Below, piece after piece: positions 33,096 to 40,892 of a stretch of 64,000 bases of DNA. The stretch's first letter is position 1. Each line of letters begins with the position of its first letter. Both the position numbers and the translations under genes were made by a program. Origin of the DNA: Kroppenstedtia eburnea (GTDB lineage: Bacteria > Bacillota > Bacilli > Thermoactinomycetales > DSM-45169); NCBI RefSeq assembly GCF_013282215.1, contig NZ_CP048103.1:3162001-3226000 (forward strand), in the 5' to 3' direction. The notes under the pieces were generated by a model. It worked only from the letters and a program-made list of their open reading frames with translations, searched no databases and was not told the origin of the DNA.

Positions 33096-33857
33096 TCAGT
33101 CCAGATCCGTCCCCACCAGGGAGAGGGCCTCCTGATCTGCGATCAGGGTCACATCCTCATGTGAGCGAAGGATGGAGGCGGGCAGATCGGGAGTGATCTC
33201 TGCTTCCGTCAGCAAGCGCTGGATCACCGGGGCTTTCTTCGCTCCGGAGGCGAGAAGCAAAATGCCCCGGCTCCTGAGGATCGTCGCCATTCCCATCGTG
33301 ATCGCATGGGTGGGCACCTGTTCCGGATCTTCAAAATGGATTTGGTTCGCCTGCCGGGTGGACTCGGCGAGTTGCACCACCTGAGTCTCACTGGAGAATG
33401 GCGTCCCCGGCTCATTAAAGCCGATATGGCCGTTCACCCCGATCCCCAACACTTGCAGATCGATTCCCCCGGCCTCCCGGATCATCTCCTCGTAACGGCG
33501 GCATTCCACCTCCGGTTCCTCTGCAGTCCCGTCGGGAAGATGCGTCTGCCCCCGGGGGATGTCGAGATGGCGAAACAGGTGCTGTTCCATGTAAGCATGG
33601 TAACTGTGGGGATCATTCGCAGCCAAACCCACATACTCGTCCAGGTTGAACGTGGTCACCTGTTGATATGAGGTCCCTTTTTCCCGGTGGTCACGAACCA
33701 ATTCCCGATAGGTTCCCTCAGGAGTGCTCCCTGTGGCCAAACCGAGCACTGAGGCAGGATGTTGACGGACAGCCGCAATGATCCTCCGGGCTGCCTCCCG
33801 GCTCAACTCCTCATAATCGGAAACAGCCACCACCCGGATCCCGGATTTGGATATCAT
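33096..33857 (-). CDS. nagB: Glucosamine-6-phosphate deaminase
   Basis: 253 residues from the ATG at 33857 (GAAGGGG upstream). It converts glucosamine-6-phosphate to fructose-6-phosphate and ammonia, the last committed step of amino-sugar use. LGLATGSTPEGTYREL binds the phosphate. The catalytic Asp is in FNLDEYVGL, and the His/Glu pair is in GIGVNGHIGFNEPG. It converges with the regulator and murQ remnant and ends at the shared terminator. No nagA is seen nearby. Confidence 0.95.
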   Translation of the reverse strand: MISKSGIRVVAVSDYEELSREAARRIIAAVRQHPASVLGLATGSTPEGTYRELVRDHREKGTSYQQVTTFNLDEYVGLAANDPHSYHAYMEQHLFRHLDIPRGQTHLPDGTAEEPEVECRRYEEMIREAGGIDLQVLGIGVNGHIGFNEPGTPFSSETQVVQLAESTRQANQIHFEDPEQVPTHAITMGMATILRSRGILLLASGAKKAPVIQRLLTEAEITPDLPASILRSHEDVTLIADQEALSLVGTDLD

Positions 33858-33949
33858 ATCGATTTCCCCTTCCTCAACCGTTAGAATCATACTCCATCTA
33901 TTCTTTTCATTTTAAATCAACCCCACCATGGTCGCAATTCCCCTGCCTG

Positions 33950-34122
33950 ATATGCAACGGCATAAAGTGTTCATTTCGGACCGGACGGTAAACGCATACC
34001 TGTTCTATTCTGTAGACAGAAATAGTACCCCACCGTCGGGTAGCTCCCGCAAGCAGGCTGCCACGGAATTGGGCAAGAAGTAACCCGCAATCCTTTGCCG
34101 AGGGGCGGGTTACTTCTTTTTA
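33950..34122 (+). pseudogene. 3'-end remnant of an IS605-type tnpB with terminal hairpin
   Basis: From about 33993 one frame reads DRTVNAYLFYSV, close to the TnpB tail DRDVNASINIL...LYSV with the middle lost. It then continues to PPSGSSRKQAATELGKK and a stop at 34083. A perfect 14-base inverted repeat follows: AAGAAGTAACCCGC (34075-34088) and GCGGGTTACTTCTT (34105-34118). Such a GC stem is usual at the 3' end of these elements, where the guide RNA is made. The rest of the gene is absent. Confidence 0.5.
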
Positions 34123-34189
34123 AGCGCCTGATACGCAACATAGACCGCCAATGCTTGTCCCATTTTTAAATACTATTTCTCCTTACAAT

Positions 34190-34214
34190 AAAAAGCCGGG
34201 AAGAAATCCCGGCT
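34190..34214 (-). terminator. Terminator of the TcaA-like gene
   Basis: Minus-strand stem AGCCGGG/CCCGGCT followed by TTTTTATT. Confidence 0.85.
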
Positions 34215-34229
34215 TGTAACTGAAACTTA

Positions 34230-35651
34230 TCAATTAAATTCGCTCTTTTCTACATCCCTCCCCTTAAAATAGTCAGAATCCTCCCCCCAGCCATCAAGAT
34301 CTCTGGTAGCAGCCACAAACCATTTCTTTTTTTTCTCATCATATACTAATGTTACTTCCATTTCTTCGAAATGCTCTCTCAGCGGGTTATCCTCATTGAT
34401 ACCGCCATATTCACTTTCATTGGTTTTGTCGTGGAACTCTACCGGTAATTTCACTGTGTACAGTCCGTCTTCTTTTGTGAATTCGATATATCCGAAATCG
34501 ATTCGAGTTCCCAAAGCCTTTCCTTTCAGCGGATCCTTAAAACTCCACTCCTTCGTCTTCTCTATCTCTTCCGTGTACTCTTTGACAACATTGTCACCTG
34601 CCACTGTAAAAACAGAGGGGTTCAGCTTGACTTGGGCCGAGATCCTCTCTTTGGCAAAGGTATTGATCGTATCGATCAGACTTTGTTTTCCTTTTTTATC
34701 AGCAAAGGGCATTGGCGTGACATCTATGGATTCGGTATTCTCGGTTACCTTTTTCTCTGGACTTTTCGATCGACCCCAAGGAAACTCTTTTTCTCCGTAA
34801 ATTTTGATGGAGCCATCCTCGGATACCGGTCCAAACTTCTTCAAATCCTCAACCTTGCCCACTTTTTTCTTTCCTACGAATACTTGAGTATCAGAAAAGC
34901 TGGATTCAATCTCAATTTTTTTCCCCGACAAATTCAGGGATACTTCAGTTTCTCCATGTTCGCCGTCGTCCATAAATAAGTCTGCAACTTTTTTGTTCGT
35001 CACCTTTGCATAAGGAAATTTCTTCGATCCGGTAAAGTGATATTCACCTGGCATCAAGGGCCCGATTCTCTTTTTCAATCTCTTTTTGGTGCTTTTGAAA
35101 ATTTCCTCTCCGTCCATCTTGATCGCCGCATCAGGTTTATTGGTCGATACCGTAATATAATAAGGACGAACTCCGATTTTGTATGAATCGAAGAAGAGTC
35201 CCTCCTCCTTCTTCAAATAGTACGATCCCATTTTTTTGATGTCGGATAGGGAAACCGCATCGGTTCCGTAAAGAGGGTTTTCGGTTGACATCTCTGATTT
35301 TGAATCATGGATGCTCTTTTGCGCATCCAACTGCCACATTTGCTGTTTGAAATAACCGGGACTATTTTGGCATAAATCGATGAACTGCTGTAGTTTCTTT
35401 TCATCGAGCTCCATCTCTTTATCGTCGAGAGAAATCAGATCTTCCAAGGCGTCAATATCATCTTGTCTTACGGCTTGAGAAAAATCTTTAATGACTTGAT
35501 CAGGATCATCGTTGGAGAAAGCTTTGATGCTGATCGCGATGATAATAAGAATAATGACCAAACCGGAAAAAACGATCGGCTTGTTGCGTCGAACGAAAGT
35601 CATTGCTTTTTTGTATGCCTCTGTTTTTTTCACGTCATTCAAAATATCCAT
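34230..35651 (-). CDS. TcaA/YvbJ-like membrane-anchored protein lacking the zinc ribbon
   Basis: 473 residues from the ATG at 35651 (AGGAGG upstream). A short cytoplasmic N-terminus (MDILNDVKKTEAYKKAMTFV) precedes one membrane helix (IVFSGLVIILIIIAISIKAF). A long lysine-rich extracellular part follows, with the domain order of TcaA: a helical first domain, two small beta domains (VRPYYITVSTNKPDAAIKMDG; GKKIEIESSFSDTQVFVGKKKVG) and a C-terminal NTF2-like domain. TcaA proteins affect glycopeptide and envelope-stress responses in staphylococci. The N-terminal zinc ribbon normally found is missing. The gene has a lower GC content than its neighbours, which may indicate transfer. Confidence 0.85.
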   Translation of the reverse strand: MDILNDVKKTEAYKKAMTFVRRNKPIVFSGLVIILIIIAISIKAFSNDDPDQVIKDFSQAVRQDDIDALEDLISLDDKEMELDEKKLQQFIDLCQNSPGYFKQQMWQLDAQKSIHDSKSEMSTENPLYGTDAVSLSDIKKMGSYYLKKEEGLFFDSYKIGVRPYYITVSTNKPDAAIKMDGEEIFKSTKKRLKKRIGPLMPGEYHFTGSKKFPYAKVTNKKVADLFMDDGEHGETEVSLNLSGKKIEIESSFSDTQVFVGKKKVGKVEDLKKFGPVSEDGSIKIYGEKEFPWGRSKSPEKKVTENTESIDVTPMPFADKKGKQSLIDTINTFAKERISAQVKLNPSVFTVAGDNVVKEYTEEIEKTKEWSFKDPLKGKALGTRIDFGYIEFTKEDGLYTVKLPVEFHDKTNESEYGGINEDNPLREHFEEMEVTLVYDEKKKKWFVAATRDLDGWGEDSDYFKGRDVEKSEFN

Positions 35652-35859
35652 TACAAACCTCCTGAAGCACCTTTTCAATACCCAATTCCCACTTCTCTGC
35701 TCTCTCTGACAAAACTGCATTGACCTTTTCAGCCAATTGCTTAATTTGGAAATGTTGATTCTCTGGCCGGCATTGTTTGTGAATTTGAAGGGGAGTTTTA
35801 AAGGATCCAATAATCCATTGCCTTTTGATTATAATATGTTTTCTACTACCTGAAAAGAT
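35635..35859 (-). pseudogene. Possible C-terminal remnant of an unknown gene overlapping the TcaA start
   Basis: An open frame without any acceptable start codon runs from 35859 to a TGA at 35635-35637. It reads through KQLAEKVNAVLSERAEKWE and ends LQEVCNGYFE, overlapping the first codons of the TcaA-like gene by 17 bases. Its helical, charged composition looks protein-coding. It may be what remains of an upstream partner gene. No family is recognised. Confidence 0.3.
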
Positions 35860-35899
35860 TTAAATGGAATATTGTTGTATCCCTTCCAATCAGAAAAAA

Positions 35900-36072
35900 T
35901 TACCCGGTTGACGGCCCTCCGTCGAGAGACCCGCCCCTTTTACGCCGATCACGCCTTGACTCAGGCCAAGTGGCTGACGGAGATCGTCACCCATATATTC
36001 CACCACCGGGCCCAGCTGCTCAACTACCTGAAGGAGTTGGGACATCCGGTCAATATGTTTGATTTGTATTGA
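35900..36072 (+). pseudogene. DinB-family C-terminal remnant
   Basis: The last ~55 residues of an open frame read TQAKWLTEIVTHIFHHRAQ and end GHPVNMFDLY. The motif TxxFHHRxQLxxYLxxLG with its two histidines is the metal-binding C-terminus of DinB/YfiT-type four-helix-bundle proteins. The other two helices and their histidine are missing, and no ribosome site precedes the fragment. It is probably a truncated gene. Confidence 0.6.
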
Positions 36073-36135
36073 TCCGGAATGGAGTTCCCAGTCGGAAACC
36101 AGGATCGCGCGCTGAGAATCGCTGACCCCGCCGAC

Positions 36136-36477
36136 TCAGACCCTCTCCTTTCTCCCCAGGATGTCCCTATGCATCCGGTATTCCACCCCGCCCAGGACGA
36201 CACCGGCCAACAGGGCCACCGGGAAACGGACATGGGAGCCGGGAAACAGGAACTGGCTTCCCCAGATGACGGCCACCATAAAGGAACCGCCGGCGAGGGT
36301 GGACAGGGGATTCCCCAGCAGAGGCAACACCCACCGGTCGGCAAAATGGCCCACCGTGGCCAGGAAGAGGACGACTCCCACCGGCGCCAGGATGGTGGAA
36401 TAGTCCAATCCATCCAGCAGCAGGTGAATTCCGTGGAGAACGGTCATATAGATCACCACTTTGAGAAGAAAATTCAC
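36136..36477 (-). CDS. DUF2512 (YndM-like) membrane protein
   Basis: 113 residues from a GTG at 36477, with GGAGGGATGG upstream. Four hydrophobic helices (LLKVVIYMTVLHGIHLLL, ILAPVGVVLFLATVGHF, TLAGGSFMVAVIWGSQF, ALLAGVVLGGVEYRMH) and a short basic tail fit the DUF2512 family of Bacilli. The role is unknown. The motif FADRWVLPLLGNP between helices 2 and 3 is typical. It stands alone. Confidence 0.82.
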   Translation of the reverse strand: MNFLLKVVIYMTVLHGIHLLLDGLDYSTILAPVGVVLFLATVGHFADRWVLPLLGNPLSTLAGGSFMVAVIWGSQFLFPGSHVRFPVALLAGVVLGGVEYRMHRDILGRKERV

Positions 36478-36538
36478 GTTCCATCCCTCCTCCTCTTAAT
36501 ATGCCTCCCCTATACGCAGAGAACCGGAAAACCAAGAA

Positions 36539-36578
36539 CCCCCCCTTTCCCGACGAGACGGGAACGGAGGGTTTTTTT
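36539..36578. terminator. Hairpin between DUF2512 gene and the next operon
   Basis: CCCCCCCTTTCCCG pairs with CGGGAACGGAGGG. Seven Ts follow on the plus strand and TTCTTGGTTTT on the minus strand. It probably ends the minus-strand operon beginning at 37947. Confidence 0.7.
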
Positions 36579-36614
36579 CCTGCATACGATGATGCACCCC
36601 GAACAACGTGGCCA

Positions 36615-37001
36615 TCACCAGCCCGCCTTCGGATGCCGTTTCAAAAAGACTTCCGGAAACAGCAGCATGGGGGTCTCCTTTTGCAACGAATCCAATTCCT
36701 CTGTGACAATCAGGATGGAGAAGAAGCCGTAAGCCCGTTCGTCCATGAGCAGCCGTCCCCCGTGATCTTTGGCAAAGGCGAGGGCCCGTTCTGTTCCGTC
36801 CTTCAGCCGGAAACAGAAGATATAGGCGTCTTCCCGCCGATCATACAACCAGACCCGCTGTGCCCCGCGAAAGGGAAGTCGGACCTCTTCCTCCCACTCG
36901 GGCACATGGAGCATCAGCACATTCTTCCCGGTCAACTCAGCCCAGCTGCCGTCCTCGGGAATGGCCGCCTCCGTGATCCGGGGTACATACCGTTCAGCCA
37001 T
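36615..37001 (-). CDS. Hypothetical protein in an operon with an AlkP-superfamily enzyme
   Basis: 128 residues, soluble, from ATG at 37001 (AGAGGGGAAGG upstream). It overlaps the end of the upstream gene by 8 bases, so the two are co-translated. The sequence is rich in beta-strand patterns (RVWLYDRREDAYIFCFRLKDG; LMDERAYGFFSILIVTEEL) with no motif I recognise. The coupling suggests that it serves the same pathway as the phosphatase/mutase-like enzyme. Confidence 0.75.
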   Translation of the reverse strand: MAERYVPRITEAAIPEDGSWAELTGKNVLMLHVPEWEEEVRLPFRGAQRVWLYDRREDAYIFCFRLKDGTERALAFAKDHGGRLLMDERAYGFFSILIVTEELDSLQKETPMLLFPEVFLKRHPKAGW

Positions 37002-37947
37002 GTCCTTCCCCTCTTTCTTCCCGCTTTCCGTCTGTCTGCTTCAACAGATGGAGCAATAACGGTGTGATTCCGGTCAAGTCCCATACCGGACGCTCAGCGG
37101 CAAACCGGGTGGCCGCATCCGTACCGGCTCCCGCCACCAGCGTGGGAACCGGATGAGAGGTGTGTGTCTTGGTGCGCAAATCTTCGCTGTTCCCATGGTC
37201 ACTGACCAACACCACTGTATCTTCTTCCCGTAAGCCGAGCAGTACCGCACCGAAAAACCGGTCGTACTCCCGGATCACCCGCCCCGCCAAGACGGGATCC
37301 CGACGGTGACCCGCCAGGTCGGTCAGGAAGAACTCGTGGACCACCACGTCATAGTCCGTTCCGAGACCCAGCAGGTGGCGAGCGGCCAGTTCCGGCTCGA
37401 TCACGGGCACCTCCGGATTTTTCTCCACCAGGGAGCGTCGGGTCAGATCATGGTGAACCGCACATCCCTTCAACAGCTGATCCAACATCCGCAAAGGCTG
37501 ACCCGAACTCAACATCGTGGCTGTGGAAACGGAGATCCACCCTCTGCGGGTGGTGGGAAGTTCAAAAAACTCCCGGGTATAGCTGTTGGCAAATGTGGCC
37601 TTCCATCCGCCGGCGTCCGCTTGGCGATAGAGGTTGTCCCGTTCCACCCATTCCCGCAACCTGCGAAAAGGCAACCCACGCTGATGCTCTCCCATCGCTT
37701 TCGGCCCATTGCGGCCGGTGAAAATCGTCGCCTGCCCTGTCGCGCTCTGAGGCAGACCTTCCACTCCCAGCCCGGCATCCGTCGACAAGAGGAGGCAGTT
37801 CTCCCCATGGCGCCCCACTGCATCCCGGATCAGGGATATCCCGCCCAACGCCTGCTCCAGATGGGGAGTGGGCTCCGTGTACCAGGGATTCCAGTCAGCA
37901 GGCTCCCCGAGTCCCACCCCGTCGATAAACAGCAAAAAGACCGACAT
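36994..37947 (-). CDS. Alkaline-phosphatase-superfamily metalloenzyme (phosphoglycerate-mutase-like)
   Basis: 317 residues from the ATG at 37947 (GGAAGGAGG upstream). The metal-binding pattern of the iPGM/phosphopentomutase/alkaline phosphatase superfamily is present: FIDGVGLG, the nucleophile region SATGQATIFTGRNG (Thr in TGQ), TDLAGHRRD, VSDHGNSED and THTSHPVP. It is shorter than true iPGM (about 510), and the ~200-residue transferase insert is reduced. It therefore belongs to the uncharacterised metalloenzyme branch of Bacilli. The substrate is unknown; it probably hydrolyses or transfers a phosphate ester. First gene of a two-gene operon. Confidence 0.85.
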   Translation of the reverse strand: MSVFLLFIDGVGLGEPADWNPWYTEPTPHLEQALGGISLIRDAVGRHGENCLLLSTDAGLGVEGLPQSATGQATIFTGRNGPKAMGEHQRGLPFRRLREWVERDNLYRQADAGGWKATFANSYTREFFELPTTRRGWISVSTATMLSSGQPLRMLDQLLKGCAVHHDLTRRSLVEKNPEVPVIEPELAARHLLGLGTDYDVVVHEFFLTDLAGHRRDPVLAGRVIREYDRFFGAVLLGLREEDTVVLVSDHGNSEDLRTKTHTSHPVPTLVAGAGTDAATRFAAERPVWDLTGITPLLLHLLKQTDGKREERGEGHG

Positions 37948-38059
37948 CCCGCCCCTCCTTCCCGAACCGATCATATCCTCTCCATTGTATCACAGGAAAC
38001 AGACCCCGGCCTTTGGTATAATACCTGTGTATCCTCAGGAACGCCGAGGAGGGCAGTCC

Positions 38060-38377
38060 ATGATTCAATACAGTAACATGAGCCGCGAGGAATTGGAGGA
38101 AGAGATCCGGCGGCTGGAAATGGAGGAAAGCCGGGCCCGCCGATCCGCAATGCCTGGTGAAGAGGCGGTGATCCGGCAAAAGATCAACTTTGCCAAGTCC
38201 TACCTGACCGATCCGGATACCATCCGGCCCGGGGATCGGTTTGCAGTTGAAGGAGACTCCCGCCTGTTTGAGGTGGAGTATCTGAGAGGTGTGATGGCCT
38301 GGGGGCGTTGGCAAGATGAACAGGTCCTCTCCGCCCTGCCCATCGGCATCTTAATACCGGCCCCCCCTCATGATTGA
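38060..38377 (+). CDS. YfhH-like protein (DUF1811)
   Basis: 105 residues from the ATG at 38060, six bases after GAGGAGGG. A helical N-terminal half (MSREELEEEIRRLEMEESRARR; VIRQKINFAKSYLTDPDTIRPG) is followed by a small beta domain (FEVEYLRGVMAWGRW; LSALPIGIL). This is the layout of YfhH/DUF1811 proteins found throughout Bacilli. Function unknown. It lies 22 bases before the FlhA-domain gene and divergent from the metalloenzyme operon, so the two plus-strand genes probably share a promoter at about 37,990-38,040. Confidence 0.85.
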   Translation: MIQYSNMSREELEEEIRRLEMEESRARRSAMPGEEAVIRQKINFAKSYLTDPDTIRPGDRFAVEGDSRLFEVEYLRGVMAWGRWQDEQVLSALPIGILIPAPPHD

Positions 38378-38399
38378 GTTTGTGCCAGGAGGTAGAATG

Positions 38400-39158
38400 A
38401 TGTCAGACTGGAATTTGACCGATGCTTACGGTGAGCAGAAAAGCGAGATCATTTCGCTGGAGCTGGAATCCCGGTTGTATGAACACCTGTTGCAAGATCG
38501 GGATTTCACCTCACAGATCCAGGGACTTCGCAAGGAGGTATTTCACCGCTTGGGAGTCTATCTCCCTTCGATCCGGATCCGAACCCTTTCCTCCATGGAT
38601 CGGGGCTGTTATAGGATCCGTGTACGCGGCAGATGCGCCGCTGAAGGGGTTCTCAATCCGCCCCTCCGGTTTTCCGACCAACCCGGAGAGGAAGAGGAGA
38701 CTCCGGCCATTCATCCTTTGCAGCGGACCGAAGGTTGGTGGACTGAGGGGGACGGGGAGTCTTGCGCCGAAATCATCATCCGCCATGTCCGCTCCGTCCT
38801 GAACCGGCGTCTGGATGATCTGGTCACCTTCGATTGGGTGACCCGCTGGTTGAAGCAAGCCCGCTCTCACAATCCGGAACTGGTGAAGGAGTTGGAGTCC
38901 CGCCGTCTGACCCCCGGCCTGCTCTGGTCGGTGATGAAACAGTTGGCAAAGGAGCGGATCCCTCTCTCTCCCTTTGAGGAACTGTTGGAAATCATCCTGG
39001 AATATTACCTCACCCATCCCCATGAGGGGTACACTCCCCCGGAGTGGCACCAACCCCATCCGGCAGAGATCGCCAAATATGTGGCCTCCAAAAACAAGGA
39101 CCGCCGCCGCCGCCGCACCGCCAAACAGGAAGGCAAGGTCATCGGCTTTTCAAAGTAA
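38400..39158 (+). CDS. Orphan protein with FlhA (FHIPEP) C-terminal-like domain
   Basis: 252 residues from the second of two adjacent ATGs (38400), seven bases after AGGAGG; there is no membrane segment. Residues ~25-60 (LLQDRDFTSQIQGLRKEVFHRLG) and ~125-205 resemble the cytoplasmic C-terminal domain of FlhA, the export-gate protein of flagella and type III secretion: VTFDWVTRWLKQARSHNPELVKEL and LTPGLLWSVMKQLAKERIPL. The N-terminal eight-helix channel part of FlhA is absent. No flagellar gene is present in the window. The tail is very basic (KNKDRRRRRTAKQ). The FlhA resemblance rests on motif order, so the family call is moderately sure and the role unknown. Confidence 0.7.
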   Translation: MSDWNLTDAYGEQKSEIISLELESRLYEHLLQDRDFTSQIQGLRKEVFHRLGVYLPSIRIRTLSSMDRGCYRIRVRGRCAAEGVLNPPLRFSDQPGEEEETPAIHPLQRTEGWWTEGDGESCAEIIIRHVRSVLNRRLDDLVTFDWVTRWLKQARSHNPELVKELESRRLTPGLLWSVMKQLAKERIPLSPFEELLEIILEYYLTHPHEGYTPPEWHQPHPAEIAKYVASKNKDRRRRRTAKQEGKVIGFSK

Positions 39159-39194
39159 CAGCTTCCCATCCCGAAGGGAAGCTGTTGTTTTCCT
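39158..39194 (+). terminator. Terminator of the FlhA-like gene
   Basis: AACAGCTTCCC/GGGAAGCTGTT followed by GTTTTCC. The stem begins at the stop codon. Confidence 0.85.
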
Positions 39195-39233
39195 GTGAAA
39201 AAGATAAGGATCCAATTAGCTTCCCCTCATCAC

Positions 39234-39269
39234 AAAAACCGCACCCCGGCCGAATGGGTTGCGGTTTTT
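39234..39269 (-). terminator. Terminator of the DoxX gene
   Basis: AAAAACCGCACCC pairs with GGGTTGCGGTTTTT, giving T-runs on both strands. Confidence 0.8.
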
Positions 39270-39295
39270 GCACGGTTAAAATCTTCACGATTGGA

Positions 39296-39679
39296 TCAGA
39301 ACAGGGTATAGGTACCGGGGCCGGTCAGGGCGAGCCCGACAGCGACGGCGATGATGGCCAGGTTATACTCGATCCCACCTGAAGTGGCCCAGTATCCGTT
39401 TTTACCGTGAACTTTGACGATAGCCACCAACATGGTCACCACAAACAGGGCGCAAGCGACGGGCATCCAAACTCCTGCGGCCAACAGCAGACCGCCGACA
39501 AATTCCCCCAGTCCTCCCAGCAGAGCCATCATGATGCCGGGACGGATGCCGATGGATTCAAAAAATTGACCGGTTCCTTTCAACCCGTGGCCGCCGAACC
39601 ACCCAAACAGTTTTTGCGCACCATGGGCGGCCATCGACAGGCCAAATACCAGACGAATAACAAGAAGTCCTTCATCCAT
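39296..39679 (-). CDS. DoxX-family membrane protein
   Basis: 127 residues with four membrane helices. The signature LRLVFGLSMAAHGAQKLFGWFGGHG-like start (here from VIRLVFGLS) and GLGEFVGGLLLAAGVW are typical of DoxX/CatD proteins. In Bacillus subtilis a DoxX protein (CatD) is controlled by HxlR-type thiol-stress regulators (YodB/CatR). Here a HxlR regulator is divergent, so the pair may respond to quinones or electrophiles. ATG at 39679 follows AAAGGAG. Confidence 0.9.
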   Translation of the reverse strand: MDEGLLVIRLVFGLSMAAHGAQKLFGWFGGHGLKGTGQFFESIGIRPGIMMALLGGLGEFVGGLLLAAGVWMPVACALFVVTMLVAIVKVHGKNGYWATSGGIEYNLAIIAVAVGLALTGPGTYTLF

Positions 39680-39699
39680 GAAGCCATGCTCCTTTCAAT

Positions 39700-39790
39700 T
39701 ATAAATAGTTAGTTACTATATAAACGTAAACCACTTACCTTTTGTATGTAATATAAAACAAATCACTTACCCTTGTCAAGTGAATATGGT
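39700..39790. promoter_or_regulatory. Divergent DoxX/HxlR control region with repeated boxes
   Basis: The region holds ATAGT-N5-ACTAT (39705-39719). It also has two direct repeats (C/T)CACTTACC (39731-39739 and 39763-39771, about three helical turns apart). A TCACTT/AAGTGA inverted pair lies at 39763-39783. These are candidate HxlR-family binding sites. Confidence 0.5.
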
Positions 39791-39814
39791 AAAATAGGGT
39801 TGGGAGTGGTCCAA

Positions 39815-40168
39815 ATGCCAAATCAAGAACATCCCTGCACACCGAAACTGTGTCCCAAGTTTGAGTTCGCTTTTACACTCCTGGGTAAACGTTGGACCGG
39901 ACTTATTATCCGGGTGTTGCTGGACGGCCCCAAACGTTTCAAAGAGATTTCCACGATGATCCCCGGTATGAGCGACAAGATGCTGACAGAGCGGTTCAGG
40001 GAATTGGAAGCGGCCGGGGTGCTGACACGGAACATCTTTCCGGAGACCCCTGTCCGGATCGAGTATGCTCTGACTGAAAAAGGAAAAGCGTTAAAACCGG
40101 TGATGGACGAGGTCCAAACCTGGGCGGAGGAATGGTTGGACCCGGAGGACCTCTCCACAAATAAATAG
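39815..40168 (+). CDS. HxlR-family transcriptional regulator
   Basis: 117 residues from the ATG at 39815 (GGGAGTGG upstream). The winged helix-turn-helix HxlR signature is clear: FTLLGKRWTGLIIRVLLDGPKRFKEI, GMSDKMLTERFRELEAAGVL and EYALTEKGKALKPV. Two cysteines at residues 7 and 12 (HPCTPKLCPKF) lie where redox-sensing members such as HypR and YodB keep their reactive Cys. It is divergent from doxX and probably represses it until thiol stress. A hairpin terminator follows. Confidence 0.92.
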   Translation: MPNQEHPCTPKLCPKFEFAFTLLGKRWTGLIIRVLLDGPKRFKEISTMIPGMSDKMLTERFRELEAAGVLTRNIFPETPVRIEYALTEKGKALKPVMDEVQTWAEEWLDPEDLSTNK

Positions 40169-40169
40169 A

Positions 40170-40204
40170 AGCCCGCTCAGTTCAAAGAAGCGGGCTCTTT
40201 CCTT
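40170..40204 (+). terminator. Terminator of the HxlR gene
   Basis: AGCCCGC/GCGGGCT with a 13-base loop and CTTTCCTTT after it. Confidence 0.75.
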
Positions 40205-40220
40205 TGATGGGGGTGCGGCC

Positions 40221-40892
40221 ATGGGTAAATTCTTTTCATTCTGGATTCTGTGGATGCTGACCGGAAATCCTTTCATTGCCCTGTTGATCCTGCTCGTCAT
40301 CATCTATTTTCTGGACAGGCGCTTTGTCGGGATCTTTCCCAGTGTCACCCGTCCTTTCCGGCGAAACAGCCAACTTCGGAAATTGAGACATTCTCTTCAG
40401 CTCAATCCTCACAACACATCAGACAAAAGGGAACTGGCCCGTCTGCTCATGGAGAAAAAGCGGTTCCGGCAGGCACTGCCCTATCTGGAGGAAGTTCTGA
40501 AGGTCATCCCGGAATCGGCGGAGATCCGGGCGGATATCGGGCTGTGCTGTCTGAAGCTGGGCGATTTGGAGCGGGGGGAGCAGATGATGCTCGACGCTCT
40601 GGAACGGGACCCCCGGGTCCATTACGGAGAGCCCCATCTTCGCCTGGGAGAAGCTTTCAGCTCTTCAGATCAGGAAAAATCCCTCCATCACCTGGATCAG
40701 TTTCGTAAGATCCAGTCCTCTTCCAGTGAAGCCTACTACCGACTCGGCCGCTTGTATGCACAGATGAATCGCCGGGAAGAAAGCAGGGAGGCTTTTCGCG
40801 AGGCGATCGCGATCTACCGCTCGCTTCCCAAATACAAAAAACGGACGGAACGCCCCTGGGCTCTGCGTGCCCGCTTCCGCCTGATTTTTTAG
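40221..40892 (+). CDS. Membrane-anchored TPR protein
   Basis: 223 residues. An N-terminal membrane helix (PFIALLILLVIIYFL, 17-31) is followed by a basic stretch and about four TPR units between 60 and 210 (SDKRELARLLMEKKRFRQAL; EIRADIGLCCLKLGDLERGE; AYYRLGRLYAQMNRREESRE). The helical repeats would face the cytoplasm and scaffold partner proteins. I cannot assign a process. It may be a paralogue in style, not in sequence, of the 3.4-kb TPR gene. It is followed immediately by repeat R5 and then a terminator. Confidence 0.85.
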   Translation: MGKFFSFWILWMLTGNPFIALLILLVIIYFLDRRFVGIFPSVTRPFRRNSQLRKLRHSLQLNPHNTSDKRELARLLMEKKRFRQALPYLEEVLKVIPESAEIRADIGLCCLKLGDLERGEQMMLDALERDPRVHYGEPHLRLGEAFSSSDQEKSLHHLDQFRKIQSSSSEAYYRLGRLYAQMNRREESREAFREAIAIYRSLPKYKKRTERPWALRARFRLIF

